From: Pseudomonas wayambapalatensis
Lineage (GTDB): Bacteria; Pseudomonadota; Gammaproteobacteria; Pseudomonadales; Pseudomonadaceae
Assembly (NCBI GenBank): GCA_014268975.2
Contig: CP077096.1
Coordinates: forward strand, 1,262,501-1,326,500
Direction of reading: 5' to 3'
Length of the DNA stretch: 64,000 nucleotides
In this document: positions 19,583-28,645 of the stretch, piece by piece
Layout: each line of letters begins with the position of its first letter
Numbering within the stretch: the stretch's first letter is position 1
Program-made: the position numbers and the translations under genes
The notes under the pieces: model-generated
What the model saw: the letters and a program-made list of their open reading frames with translations, nothing else
Database searches by the model: none
Told to the model about the DNA's origin: nothing

Positions 19583-19601
19583 GGGGCCGCAAAGCGGCCC
19601 C
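19583..19601. terminator. Convergent hairpin between aapP and algW
   Basis: GGGGCCGC-AAA-GCGGCCCC lies between the converging aapP and algW. The following sequence is only partly T-rich (TTACTTTTCTTCTTT after 10 nt), so termination strength is uncertain. Confidence 0.65.
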
Positions 19602-19610
19602 ATGTTGCTG

Positions 19611-20771
<1,161 letters not shown>

Positions 20772-20865
20772 CGAATGAATCCTGGAAATAGGGCGAGGGC
20801 CGTGGCGCAAACGCGCGCGATCATACACCTCGGTGATCGGCGATGGTATGGATTGCGGTGCAGCT

Positions 20866-20888
20866 TTCGCGGACAAGTCGGGGCGCCG
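20866..20888. repeat. Single REP half (long-arm type)
   Basis: TTCGCGGACAAGTCGGGGCG followed by CCG resembles the long REP arm at 7574-7613. No facing arm is present; it lies in the algW/Nif3 divergent gap. Confidence 0.6.
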
Positions 20889-20978
20889 GTTTCCCCGAAC
20901 CCGGCGACGGCCCATAATGGCGCTCAGTATACGAGGCCTGGCGCCCGTTGAAGCACCGAATTACAAGGAGATTTTTCC

Positions 20979-21737
20979 ATGGCCGTCGCCCTGAGCACCC
21001 TGGTCGAGGAAGCCGAGCGCTACCTGTCCAGTGCCAAGATCCAGGATTATTGCCCCAACGGCCTGCAGGTCGAGGGGCGTCCGCAGGTCAGCCGTATCGT
21101 CACGGGCGTCACGGCCAGCCAGGCCTTGCTCGACGCTGCAGTCGAAGCCGAGGCCGACCTGGTGCTGGTCCACCACGGCTACTTCTGGAAGGGCGAGAGC
21201 CCATGCATCACCGGGATCAAGCAGCGGCGCATCAAGACCCTGCTCAAGCATGACATCAGCCTCCTGGCGTTCCACCTGCCGCTGGACGTGCACCCTGAGG
21301 TGGGCAATAACGTGCAGCTGGCGCGCCAGCTCGACATCACCGTCGAAGGCCCGCTCGATCCCGAAAACCCTCGAGTGGTCGGCCTGATCGGCTCCCTCGC
21401 CGAGCCCATGTCGGCCGGCGATTTCGCCCGCCGCGTGCGCGAAGTCATGGGCCGCGAGCCGCTCGTAGTCGAGGGCGAGGGGACGATTCGCCGGGTGGGG
21501 TGGTGCACCGGTGGCGGCCAGGGCTATATCGACAACGCCATCGCCGCGGGTGTCGACCTGTTCATCAGCGGAGAGGCCTCCGAGCAGACCTACCACAGTG
21601 CGCGCGAGAACGGCATCAGCTTCATCGCTGCGGGGCACCATGCCACCGAACGCTACGGGGTGCAGGCGCTGGGCGACTACCTGGCCAAGCGCTTTGCCCT
21701 GGAGCACCTGTTCATCGATTGCCCGAATCCAATCTAG
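20979..21737 (+). CDS. Nif3-like dinuclear metal-centre protein (YbgI family)
   Basis: Members of this family are ring-shaped hexamers with a two-metal site; some act as GTP cyclohydrolase-like or radiation-resistance proteins, but no agreed function exists. The 252-residue product shows the metal ligands in VLVHHGYFWK and AFHLPLDVHPEVGNN near the N-terminus and in AAGHHATERYG near the C-terminus. ATG 20979 follows AAGGAG. It is divergent from algW and upstream of cysD; no operon partner is evident. Confidence 0.9.
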   Translation: MAVALSTLVEEAERYLSSAKIQDYCPNGLQVEGRPQVSRIVTGVTASQALLDAAVEAEADLVLVHHGYFWKGESPCITGIKQRRIKTLLKHDISLLAFHLPLDVHPEVGNNVQLARQLDITVEGPLDPENPRVVGLIGSLAEPMSAGDFARRVREVMGREPLVVEGEGTIRRVGWCTGGGQGYIDNAIAAGVDLFISGEASEQTYHSARENGISFIAAGHHATERYGVQALGDYLAKRFALEHLFIDCPNPI

Positions 21738-21808
21738 TCGGGCGGGTCCCTGTAGCAGGCTCAGCCCGCGACAGGGTCCTCAAACCCCCAGTCATATCAT
21801 TAGACCGT

Positions 21809-21837
21809 TTCGATCTAGCAGCCCTCCTAAATAGAAT
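21809..21837 (+). promoter_or_regulatory. Possible sigma-70 promoter of cysDNC
   Basis: TTCGAT-N17-TAGAAT lies about 75 nt upstream of the cysD start. The -35 is weak, as expected of a CysB-activated promoter, but no CysB site could be defined by eye. Confidence 0.35.
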
Positions 21838-21911
21838 CAGGCGCTGTGATAAAGTGGCTCGCTCGAACACGGCCCGCTGGCCGTCCATAAGATCGTTTTT
21901 CGTGAGTAGCC

Positions 21912-22829
21912 ATGGTCGACAAACTGACGCACTTGAAACAGCTGGAGGCGGAGAGCATCCACATCATCCGCGAGGTGGCCGCCGAGTTCGACAACCCGGT
22001 GATGCTGTACTCGATCGGCAAGGACTCCGCCGTGATGCTGCACCTGGCGCGCAAGGCTTTCTTCCCGGGCAAGCTGCCGTTCCCGGTGATGCACGTCGAC
22101 ACCCAGTGGAAATTCCAGGAGATGTACCGCTTCCGCGACAAGATGGTCGAGGAAATGGGGCTGGAGCTGATCACCCACGTCAACCCCGAGGGTGTGGCGC
22201 AAGGGATCAACCCCTTCACCCACGGTAGCTCCAAGCACACCGACATCATGAAGACCCAGGGCCTGAAGCAGGCGCTCGACAAGCATGGTTTCGACGCCGC
22301 CTTCGGTGGCGCACGCCGCGATGAAGAGAAGTCGCGGGCCAAGGAGCGCGTCTACTCGTTCCGCGACAGCAAGCACCGCTGGGACCCGAAGAACCAGCGT
22401 CCGGAGCTGTGGAACGTCTACAACGGCAAGGTCAACAAGGGCGAGTCGATCCGCGTCTTCCCGCTGTCGAACTGGACCGAGCTGGACATCTGGCAGTACA
22501 TCTACCTCGAAGGCATCCCGATCGTGCCGCTGTACTTCGCTGCCGAGCGTGAAGTCATCGAGAAGAACGGCACCCTGATCATGATCGACGACGATCGCAT
22601 CCTCGAGCACCTCAGCGCCGAGGAAAAGGCACGTATCGTCAAGAAGAAGGTGCGTTTCCGTACCCTGGGCTGCTACCCGTTGACGGGCGCTGTCGAGTCC
22701 GAAGCCGAAACGCTGACCGACATCATTCAGGAAATGCTTCTGACGCGTACTTCCGAGCGTCAGGGCCGAGTCATCGACCACGATGGCGCCGGCTCCATGG
22801 AAGACAAGAAACGTCAGGGCTACTTCTAA
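21912..22829 (+). CDS. cysD: Sulfate adenylyltransferase subunit 2 (CysD)
   Basis: CysD makes adenosine 5'-phosphosulfate from ATP and sulfate with CysN, the first step of assimilatory sulfate activation. The 305-residue PAPS-reductase-fold protein has the PP-motif [23 protein letters not shown] and the conserved [15 protein letters not shown] and [14 protein letters not shown] blocks. ATG 21912 gives the family start [15 protein letters not shown]. It is followed after 15 nt by cysNC. Confidence 0.97.
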   Translation: MVDKLTHLKQLEAESIHIIREVAAEFDNPVMLYSIGKDSAVMLHLARKAFFPGKLPFPVMHVDTQWKFQEMYRFRDKMVEEMGLELITHVNPEGVAQGINPFTHGSSKHTDIMKTQGLKQALDKHGFDAAFGGARRDEEKSRAKERVYSFRDSKHRWDPKNQRPELWNVYNGKVNKGESIRVFPLSNWTELDIWQYIYLEGIPIVPLYFAAEREVIEKNGTLIMIDDDRILEHLSAEEKARIVKKKVRFRTLGCYPLTGAVESEAETLTDIIQEMLLTRTSERQGRVIDHDGAGSMEDKKRQGYF

Positions 22830-22844
22830 CTTCAGGGTTACTCC

Positions 22845-24746
22845 ATGTCGCACCAATCCGATTTGATCAGCGAAGACATCCTCGCTTATCTGGCTCAGCA
22901 CGAGCGCAAAGAACTGCTGCGTTTCCTCACCTGCGGCAACGTGGATGACGGCAAGAGCACCCTGATCGGGCGCCTGCTCCACGATTCGAAGATGATCTAC
23001 GAGGACCACCTCGAGGCCATCACCCGTGACTCGAAGAAGTCCGGCACCACTGGCGAGGAAGTCGATCTGGCGCTGCTGGTCGATGGCCTGCAGGCCGAAC
23101 GCGAGCAGGGCATCACCATCGATGTCGCCTACCGCTACTTCTCCACCGCCAAGCGCAAGTTCATCATCGCCGACACCCCGGGCCATGAGCAGTACACCCG
23201 CAACATGGCCACCGGCGCCTCGACCTGCGACCTGGCGATCATCCTGGTCGATGCCCGCTACGGCGTGCAGACCCAGACCCGCCGCCACAGCTACATTGCC
23301 TCGCTGCTGGGCATCAAGCACATCGTGGTCGCGATCAACAAGATGGACCTCAAAGGCTTCGACGAGCAGGTCTTCGAGTCGATCAAGGCCGACTACCTGA
23401 AGTTCGCCGACGCCATCGACCTGAAACCGTCGAGCCTGCACTTCGTGCCGATGTCGGCGCTCAAGGGCGACAACGTGGTCAACCGCAGCGAGCGCTCGCC
23501 GTGGTACACGGGCCCGGCACTGATGGAGATCCTCGAGACCGTCGAGGTTTCGGCTGACCGCAACGTCACCGATCTGCGTTTCCCGGTGCAGTACGTCAAT
23601 CGTCCGAACCTGAACTTCCGTGGCTTCGCCGGCACCATCGCCAGTGGCGTGGTGCACAAGGGCGACGACATTGTGGTGCTGCCGTCGGGCAAGAGCAGCC
23701 GGGTCAAGTCCATCGTCACCTACGAGGGCGAGCTGGAGAACGCAGGCCCAGGCCAGACCGTGACCCTGACCATGGAAGACGAGATCGACATCTCCCGTGG
23801 TGACCTGCTGGTGCATGCCGACAATGTCCCGCAGGTGGCCGACCAGTTCGACGCCATGCTGGTGTGGATGGCCGAGGAGCCGATGCTTCCGGGCAAGAAG
23901 TACGACATCAAGCGCGCCACCAGCTACGTGCCGGGCTCGATTGCCAGCATTACCCACAAGGTCGATGTGAACACCCTGGAGCAGGGCGCCGCCAGCGCGC
24001 TGCAACTGAACGAGATCGGCCGGGTCAAGGTGTCGCTGGACGCCGCCATTGCCCTGGACGGCTACGACAGCAACCGCACCACCGGTGCGTTCATCGTCAT
24101 CGATCGCCTGACCAACGGCACCGTGGGCGCCGGCATGATCATCGCCCCGCCGGTGCTGCCGCACGGCAGCACTGGCCAGCATGGCAAGCTCGCCCACGTC
24201 TCCACCGAGGAGCGCGCCCTGCGCTTCGGCCAGCAGCCGGCCACCGTGCTGTTCAGTGGCCTGTCGGGCGCCGGCAAGAGCACCCTGGCCTATGCCGTGG
24301 AGCGCAAGCTGTTCGACATGGGCCGTGCGGTCTATGTGCTCGACGGCCAGAACCTGCGCCATGACCTGAACAAGGGCTTGCCGCAGGATCGCGCAGGTCG
24401 CACCGAGAACTGGCGTCGTGCCGCCCATGTGGCGCGCCAGTTCAACGAAGCCGGCCTGCTGACCCTGGCCGCCTTCGTCGCCCCGGATGCCGAAGGCCGC
24501 GAGCAGGCCAAGGCGCTGATCGGCAAGGAGCGCCTGGTGACGGTCTACGTTCAGGCTTCGCCGCTGGCGTGCCGCGAGCGTGACCCACAGGGCCTGTATG
24601 CCGCCGGAGGCGACAACATCCCGGGCGAAAGCTTCCCGTTCGACGTGCCGCTGGATGCTGACCTGGTGATCGACACCCAGAGCACCAGCGTCGAGGAAGG
24701 CGTGAAGCAAGTGCTGGATGTGCTGCGCCAGCGCGGCGCGATCTGA
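22845..24746 (+). CDS. cysNC: Bifunctional sulfate adenylyltransferase subunit 1/adenylylsulfate kinase (CysNC)
   Basis: A fusion of the GTPase CysN, which drives APS synthesis by CysD, and the APS kinase CysC, which phosphorylates APS to PAPS. In the 633-residue protein, the N-terminal EF-Tu-like domain has GNVDDGKST (31-39), [11 protein letters not shown] and NKMDL, followed by two beta-barrel domains. The C-terminal kinase (about 455-633) has Walker [10 protein letters not shown] (472-480) and [13 protein letters not shown]. The fusion is normal in Pseudomonas. It ends the cysD-cysNC operon and is followed by a strong terminator. Confidence 0.97.
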   Translation: MSHQSDLISEDILAYLAQHERKELLRFLTCGNVDDGKSTLIGRLLHDSKMIYEDHLEAITRDSKKSGTTGEEVDLALLVDGLQAEREQGITIDVAYRYFSTAKRKFIIADTPGHEQYTRNMATGASTCDLAIILVDARYGVQTQTRRHSYIASLLGIKHIVVAINKMDLKGFDEQVFESIKADYLKFADAIDLKPSSLHFVPMSALKGDNVVNRSERSPWYTGPALMEILETVEVSADRNVTDLRFPVQYVNRPNLNFRGFAGTIASGVVHKGDDIVVLPSGKSSRVKSIVTYEGELENAGPGQTVTLTMEDEIDISRGDLLVHADNVPQVADQFDAMLVWMAEEPMLPGKKYDIKRATSYVPGSIASITHKVDVNTLEQGAASALQLNEIGRVKVSLDAAIALDGYDSNRTTGAFIVIDRLTNGTVGAGMIIAPPVLPHGSTGQHGKLAHVSTEERALRFGQQPATVLFSGLSGAGKSTLAYAVERKLFDMGRAVYVLDGQNLRHDLNKGLPQDRAGRTENWRRAAHVARQFNEAGLLTLAAFVAPDAEGREQAKALIGKERLVTVYVQASPLACRERDPQGLYAAGGDNIPGESFPFDVPLDADLVIDTQSTSVEEGVKQVLDVLRQRGAI

Positions 24747-24764
24747 CGCCCGATGCTGCACCAG

Positions 24765-24787
24765 AAACCCCGCTTCGGCGGGGTTTT
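24765..24787 (+). terminator. Rho-independent terminator after cysNC
   Basis: CCCCGC-TTCG-GCGGGG (24768-24783) flanked by AAA and TTTT, 20 nt after the cysNC stop. Confidence 0.9.
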
Positions 24788-24807
24788 CTGTTGAGGGCCA
24801 GACCCGT

Positions 24808-25053
24808 TCAGGCCAGCCCATTGTCCTGCCGCCACGTCATCACCTTTTGCACGATGCACTTCGCCGACTCGCTTGTGCCTGATTCAGGGTGATAGATGAG
24901 GTCTGACCCCTGCGGGTGAGCGGTGATGTCGATGAAGTGCTCCAGCAACCCATCCTGGAAACTTGCCGAACCTTGTGCGGTGATCAGCACTTCGACCAAC
25001 GATTCGAACTCGTCAGGTGCGTAGTCGCTCAACTGCTGCCTGAAGGTGATCAT
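24808..25053 (-). CDS. Colicin/pyocin DNase immunity protein (Im2/Im9 family)
   Basis: This 81-residue acidic protein belongs to the four-helix family that binds and blocks colicin-type HNH nucleases. It aligns with Im9 without gaps over the key region: LSDYAPDEFESLVEVL (helix I), LLEHFIDITAHPQGSDLIY (helix II and III, with D51 and Y54 at the Im9 positions) and IVQKVMTWRQDNG (helix IV). The second hot-spot tyrosine (Y55 in Im9) is His55 here. ATG 25053 has GGAGG 8 nt upstream and overlaps the stop of the nuclease-like gene in an ATGA arrangement, so the pair is co-translated. No complete bacteriocin gene is nearby; it could protect against S-type pyocins of other strains. Confidence 0.85.
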   Translation of the reverse strand: MITFRQQLSDYAPDEFESLVEVLITAQGSASFQDGLLEHFIDITAHPQGSDLIYHPESGTSESAKCIVQKVMTWRQDNGLA

Positions 25054-25370
25054 TCCTCGACCTCCGAGGACAGCGCATATTGCAGGGCGCTCATGATTCG
25101 CATGTTGTCCATGTCGTACACCACTGCGCTGAGCGCTGGTGGCAGAAGATGGCAGATCTGGTAGGAGCGCAAGCCTCTGGCCGTTTCTCCGAAGGGCGCG
25201 CGAGGTGCCCAGCCTTTCTTGATCCGGTTCAACTGCGATTCGACAAATTGCTTCGAGAGTATCGGGTCTTCGGCGATGGTCATCCAGAAGGTGCTGGAGA
25301 ATTGGTCGAAGCTTGTGAAATGTTGTCCGGCGAGTTTTTGGGCGATGTGAGTGGGGATGGGTGTGGCCAT
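25050..25370 (-). CDS. Stand-alone colicin-DNase-like domain, probably catalytically dead
   Basis: The 106-residue product matches the C-terminal cytotoxic HNH domain of colicin E9-type nucleases end to end: PIPTHIAQKLAGQHFTSFDQ, FWMTIAEDPILSKQF, KKGWAPRAPF and VYDMDNMRI. It lacks the translocation and receptor-binding domains of a bacteriocin. Active-site residues are changed: relative to colicin E9, E100 is Gln71, H102 is Cys73, H103 is kept (His74), and H127 and H131 are Tyr98 and Ser102, so metal binding should be lost. The frame is intact, with ATG 25370 behind AAGGAG and an immediately overlapping immunity gene. It may be a remnant or a domesticated nuclease fold; which of these is not known. 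Confidence 0.78.
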   Translation of the reverse strand: MATPIPTHIAQKLAGQHFTSFDQFSSTFWMTIAEDPILSKQFVESQLNRIKKGWAPRAPFGETARGLRSYQICHLLPPALSAVVYDMDNMRIMSALQYALSSEVEE

Positions 25371-25537
25371 GTCGTTCGGGCTCCTTGTGCACGACAGGGT
25401 GAGGTGCCCCATGATCAACGCTTGGTCAGCCAGGGAATAGATTCCGATTGCCGAGTTCTGCGCGGGTTGTTTTCTTGTGCCGAGTCAGAAAACTCCGCTA
25501 CTGGTGTCGTCCAGGGCTGGCACCCTGTGCAAGACGC

Positions 25538-26017
25538 CTAGATATGCTTCTCCCCCACCGGAATCACCCGCCTTTCCTTCACCGCCTTGTACGAAAAACT
25601 CGAATAGATCTCCTTCACCCCGGGCAGTGTCTGCAGCACTTCGCGGGCGAATTCGCCGAAAGACTCCAGGTCCCGCGCGAGGACCTCCAGGAGAAAGTCA
25701 TAGCGCCCCGAGATGTTGTGGCAGGCGACGATTTTCGGGATTTCCATCAGGCGCTTCTCGAAGGCGCGGGCAGCGTCCTTGTTGTGCGATTCCATCATGA
25801 TGCTGACGAACGCTGTGACGCCAAAGCCCAGAGACTTGGGTGAAAGGATGGCCTGGTAGCCGGTGATATAGCCGCCTTCTTCCAGCAGCTTGACCCGCCG
25901 CCAGCAAGGCGAAGTGGTCAGGGCAACCTGGTCGGCGAGTTCGGCGACGGTGAGGCGGGCGTTGTCCTGCAGGGCGCCGAGCAGGGCGCGGTCGGTTCGG
26001 TCCAGAGGGGCTGGCAT
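25538..26017 (-). CDS. mdeR: Lrp/AsnC-family regulator next to mdeA (MdeR)
   Basis: A 159-residue Lrp-type regulator with an N-terminal winged helix-turn-helix (LDRTDRALLGALQDNARLTV with SPCWRRVKLLEEGGYI) and a C-terminal RAM ligand domain (TAFVSIMMESHNKDAARAFE, SGRYDFLLEVLARD). It is divergent from methionine gamma-lyase, the position of P. putida mdeR, whose product activates mdeA. ATG 26017 begins MPAPLDRTDR, the usual family start; open codons upstream run through the control region and are not counted. The inverted repeat at 26041-26131 is its likely operator. Confidence 0.88.
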   Translation of the reverse strand: MPAPLDRTDRALLGALQDNARLTVAELADQVALTTSPCWRRVKLLEEGGYITGYQAILSPKSLGFGVTAFVSIMMESHNKDAARAFEKRLMEIPKIVACHNISGRYDFLLEVLARDLESFGEFAREVLQTLPGVKEIYSSFSYKAVKERRVIPVGEKHI

Positions 26018-26040
26018 GGTTTGCCCTTTTTTCGGTCTGA

Positions 26041-26131
26041 TTGTTGTTTTTGTTCCAGAACTGCCGATGTTCACGGGGCAATTTGGAAAAAAATCCGGGG
26101 TGCCAAGGCATAAGCTTAGAACAAACAACAA
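26041..26131. promoter_or_regulatory. Candidate MdeR operator: widely spaced inverted repeat
   Basis: TTGTTGTTTTTGTTC (26041-26055) and GAACAAACAACAA (26119-26131) are inverted copies differing by two T residues, with centres about 77 bp apart (around seven helical turns). The left copy is 24 bp from the mdeR start and the right one abuts the mdeA ribosome site. Wrapping by an Lrp-type octamer is a natural reading. Confidence 0.6.
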
Positions 26132-26144
26132 GGAGGCTGTTGTC

Positions 26145-27341
26145 ATGCGCGCTGCCGTCGATAAGACCGGTTTTTCCACGCGGGCCATTCACCATGGCTA
26201 CGACCCGCAGTCCCATGGTGGCGCGCTGGTGCCGCCGGTCTACCAGACCGCGACCTACGCTTTCGAAAGCGTCGAGTATGGCGCGGCCTGCTTTGCCGGA
26301 GAGCAGGGCGGACACTTCTATAGTCGGATCTCCAACCCGACCCTGGCCCTGCTGGAGCAGCGCATGGCGTCGCTGGAGGGCGGCGAGGCGGGGCTGGCCC
26401 TGGCCTCGGGCATGGGTGCCATCACCTCGACGATGTGGACCCTGCTGCGCCCGGGGGATGAGCTGATCGTCGGCGACACCTTGTACGGTTGCACTTTTGC
26501 TTTCCTGCACCATGGCATCGGCGAGTTCGGCGTGAAGGTGCGGCATGTTGACCTGAACGATCCGGTCGCGCTCGAGGCGGCGATCACTTCCAGCACGCGG
26601 ATGATCTATTTCGAGACCCCGGCCAACCCCAACATGCACCTGGTGGACATCGCCGCCGTGGTAGGTGTGGCGCGCCGGCATGACCTGCTGGTGGTGATCG
26701 ACAACACCTATTGCACCCCCTATCTGCAACGCCCGCTGGAGCTAGGCGCGGACCTGGTGGTGCATTCGGCGACCAAGTACCTCAGTGGCCACGGCGATAT
26801 CACCGCCGGGCTGGTGGTGGGGCGCAAGGCGCTGATCGACCGGATTCGCCTGGAAGGCTTGAAGGACATGACCGGCGCCGTGCTGTCGCCGCACGATGCA
26901 TCGCTGCTGATGCGTGGTATGAAAACCCTGGCCCTGCGCATGGACCGCCATTGCAGCAACGCCCTGCGCGTGGCGCAGTTCCTGGAGCGTCATCCACAGG
27001 TCGAGCTGATTCATTACCCGGGCCTGCCGAGCTTTGCGCAGTTCGGCCTGGCGCAGCGGCAGATGCGTTTGCCGGGCGGGATGATTGCCTTCGAACTCAA
27101 GGGCGGCATCCAGGCGGGGCGACGCTTCATGAACGCGTTGCAGTTGTTCAGTCGCGCGGTGAGCCTGGGGGATGCCGAGTCATTGGCGCAGCACCCGGCG
27201 AGCATGACCCATTCGAGCTACACGCCCGAGGAACGAGCGCAGCATGGGATCTCCGAGGGGTTGGTGCGGTTGTCGGTGGGCCTGGAGGATGTCGACGACC
27301 TGCTGGCGGATCTTGGGCAGGCCCTCGGGAGCCGTGTTTGA
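26145..27341 (+). CDS. mdeA: L-methionine gamma-lyase MdeA
   Basis: MdeA is a PLP enzyme that splits L-methionine into methanethiol, 2-oxobutanoate and ammonia. The 398 residues equal the P. putida enzyme in length, and the key residues coincide: Y59 and R61 (YSRISNP), Y114 and C116 (YGCTF), the PLP lysine K211 (SATKYLSGHGD) and K240/D241 (GLKDMTG). Cys116 separates it from cystathionine gamma-lyases. ATG 26145 has AAGGAGG upstream. In the described P. putida cluster, mdeB (a 2-oxo-acid dehydrogenase) follows; here a terminator and zapG follow instead. Regulation by MdeR from the divergent region is inferred. Confidence 0.96.
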   Translation: MRAAVDKTGFSTRAIHHGYDPQSHGGALVPPVYQTATYAFESVEYGAACFAGEQGGHFYSRISNPTLALLEQRMASLEGGEAGLALASGMGAITSTMWTLLRPGDELIVGDTLYGCTFAFLHHGIGEFGVKVRHVDLNDPVALEAAITSSTRMIYFETPANPNMHLVDIAAVVGVARRHDLLVVIDNTYCTPYLQRPLELGADLVVHSATKYLSGHGDITAGLVVGRKALIDRIRLEGLKDMTGAVLSPHDASLLMRGMKTLALRMDRHCSNALRVAQFLERHPQVELIHYPGLPSFAQFGLAQRQMRLPGGMIAFELKGGIQAGRRFMNALQLFSRAVSLGDAESLAQHPASMTHSSYTPEERAQHGISEGLVRLSVGLEDVDDLLADLGQALGSRV

Positions 27342-27370
27342 GTTAAGTGATGGCCACTTTTCACGGGCAC

Positions 27371-27393
27371 AAAAAAGGCCGCTTTACGCGGCC
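27371..27393 (-). terminator. Terminator shared by zapG and mdeA
   Basis: GGCCGC-TTTAC-GCGGCC (27377-27393) is preceded on the plus strand by AAAAAA, giving a U-tract for transcripts coming leftward from zapG. It may also stop mdeA transcripts. Confidence 0.8.
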
Positions 27394-27411
27394 TTCGTCA
27401 TGCTTGATGGG

Positions 27412-27849
27412 TCAGCGCTTGAGGCCGTAGCTCTCGTCGAGCATGCCCGGCGAGTTCGGCGCCTTGGGCGCGTAGTCGCGTGGGACTTCGGCGGTATCCT
27501 TCGGCGGTGTCAGGCGATCGCGCGGACCTTGTGCGGCTTCGGAGTGCAACGACGCGAGCAGGCGCTGGCGGGTCAGCTCGTCCAGGGCCAGGCGATTGGC
27601 CCCGTCAGCCAGGTGATCCTGCACATCCTGGTAGCTCTGGGTCAGTTTCTTGACCAGAGAAGCCGTGCTGTTGAAGTGGGTGACCACTTCGTTCTGGTAA
27701 TTGTCGAAACGCTGCTGGATGTCGTCCAGCTGGCGTTGCGTACTGCTGGGAGCCGCGTTGGGGAGAAGGCGGGCCAGGGCGAAACCGACGACGACACCAA
27801 CGACCAGTGCCAGGGTCGGCAGCAACCAAACAAGGAGCGAGTGTTCCAC
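27412..27849 (-). CDS. zapG: Z-ring/envelope-associated protein ZapG (YhcB, DUF1043)
   Basis: ZapG is a single-pass inner-membrane protein that links cell-division and envelope-synthesis factors. The 145-residue product has an N-terminal membrane helix (LLVWLLPTLALVVGVVVGFALA), then a coiled coil (about 38-75, RQLDDIQQRFDNYQNEVVTH) and a disordered Pro-rich tail (RDRLTPPKDTAEVPRDYAP). It is divergent from the hydrolase-trpS-zapE stretch, which also contains a division protein. Confidence 0.88.
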   Translation of the reverse strand: MEHSLLVWLLPTLALVVGVVVGFALARLLPNAAPSSTQRQLDDIQQRFDNYQNEVVTHFNSTASLVKKLTQSYQDVQDHLADGANRLALDELTRQRLLASLHSEAAQGPRDRLTPPKDTAEVPRDYAPKAPNSPGMLDESYGLKR

Positions 27850-27984
27850 GAGTCCTTCCTCTATAAACGGCTTTGCTTTACGTTAACGGCTCAGACCTGC
27901 GCTGTATACCGCGAGCGATCGCAAATCAGAACAGAATTCTTCCTCTAGACGAATCGACCCCCCACGAGGTCACGGAGTAGTGCC

Positions 27985-28620
27985 TTGCTTGTCCGCGAAA
28001 CCCCCATGTTCATCGATGGCCCCAGTGGCCCGCTGGAAGCCTTGTACCTGGACGTGACCGATGCCCGCGGCGTGGTGCTGATCTGCCACCCCAACCCGGT
28101 CCAGGGTGGCACCATGCTCAACAAGGTGGTCTCGACGCTGCAGCGCACGGCTCGCGATGCGGGCTACAGCACCCTGCGCTTCAACTACCGTGGCGTCGGC
28201 CAGAGCGCCGGCAGCCACGACATGGGCGCTGGCGAAGTGGCCGATGCCGAGGCCGCCGCGGCCTGGCTGCGCGCCACACATCCTGAGCTGGCGCTGGTAC
28301 TGATGGGCTTCTCGTTCGGGGGCTTCGTCGCCGCCAGCCTGGCCGGGCGGCTGGAACGCGCCGGGAGCGAGTTGCAACATCTCTTCATGATTGCCCCGGC
28401 GGTGATGCGCCTGACCGCCGACTTCCCGCTGCCCGAGCGCTGCGCCCTCACCGTGGTCCAGCCTGACACCGACGAGGTGGTCGACCCTGCGTTGGTCTAT
28501 GAATGGTCCGACGCACTGACGCGCCCCCATGAGCTGCTGAAAGTGGCAGAATGCGGACACTTCTTCCATGGCAAGCTGACCGATCTGAAGGATCTGGTGC
28601 TGCCGCGTCTTTCGAACTGA
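27985..28620 (+). CDS. Alpha/beta hydrolase (COG2945-like)
   Basis: The 211-residue protein has the fold's [20 protein letters not shown] block, the [14 protein letters not shown] strand, the nucleophile elbow GFSFGG (Ser near 111), an acidic residue in [12 protein letters not shown] and a C-terminal histidine in AECGHFFHG. The substrate is unknown. TTG 27985 was chosen as start because GGAG lies 7 nt upstream; the first ATG (28006) has no ribosome site. It precedes trpS by 25 nt, so the two may be cotranscribed. Confidence 0.84.
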   Translation: MLVRETPMFIDGPSGPLEALYLDVTDARGVVLICHPNPVQGGTMLNKVVSTLQRTARDAGYSTLRFNYRGVGQSAGSHDMGAGEVADAEAAAAWLRATHPELALVLMGFSFGGFVAASLAGRLERAGSELQHLFMIAPAVMRLTADFPLPERCALTVVQPDTDEVVDPALVYEWSDALTRPHELLKVAECGHFFHGKLTDLKDLVLPRLSN

Positions 28621-28645
28621 GCCAAGCCTGAATAAGCGATCACCC

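Noticed and set aside
20772..20915. N-terminal extension of AlgW by 48 residues
   Set aside because: The extension is Arg/Pro-rich, lies in front of the membrane anchor and includes a REP half; ATG 20771 has the expected start and a ribosome site.
21837..24821. 994-codon minus-strand frame opposite cysD-cysNC
   Set aside because: Antisense to two highly conserved enzymes; length comes from the lack of stops in GC-rich reverse frames.
24808..25392. Single 194-residue protein covering the immunity gene and upstream sequence
   Set aside because: Only the last 81 residues match a family, and a strong ribosome site precedes ATG 25053; the rest is antisense-frame translation of the nuclease-like gene.
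25419..25537. Search for a full S-type pyocin upstream of the nuclease-like domain
   Set aside because: Only 119 nt separate it from mdeR; no receptor or translocation domain, intact or broken, is present.
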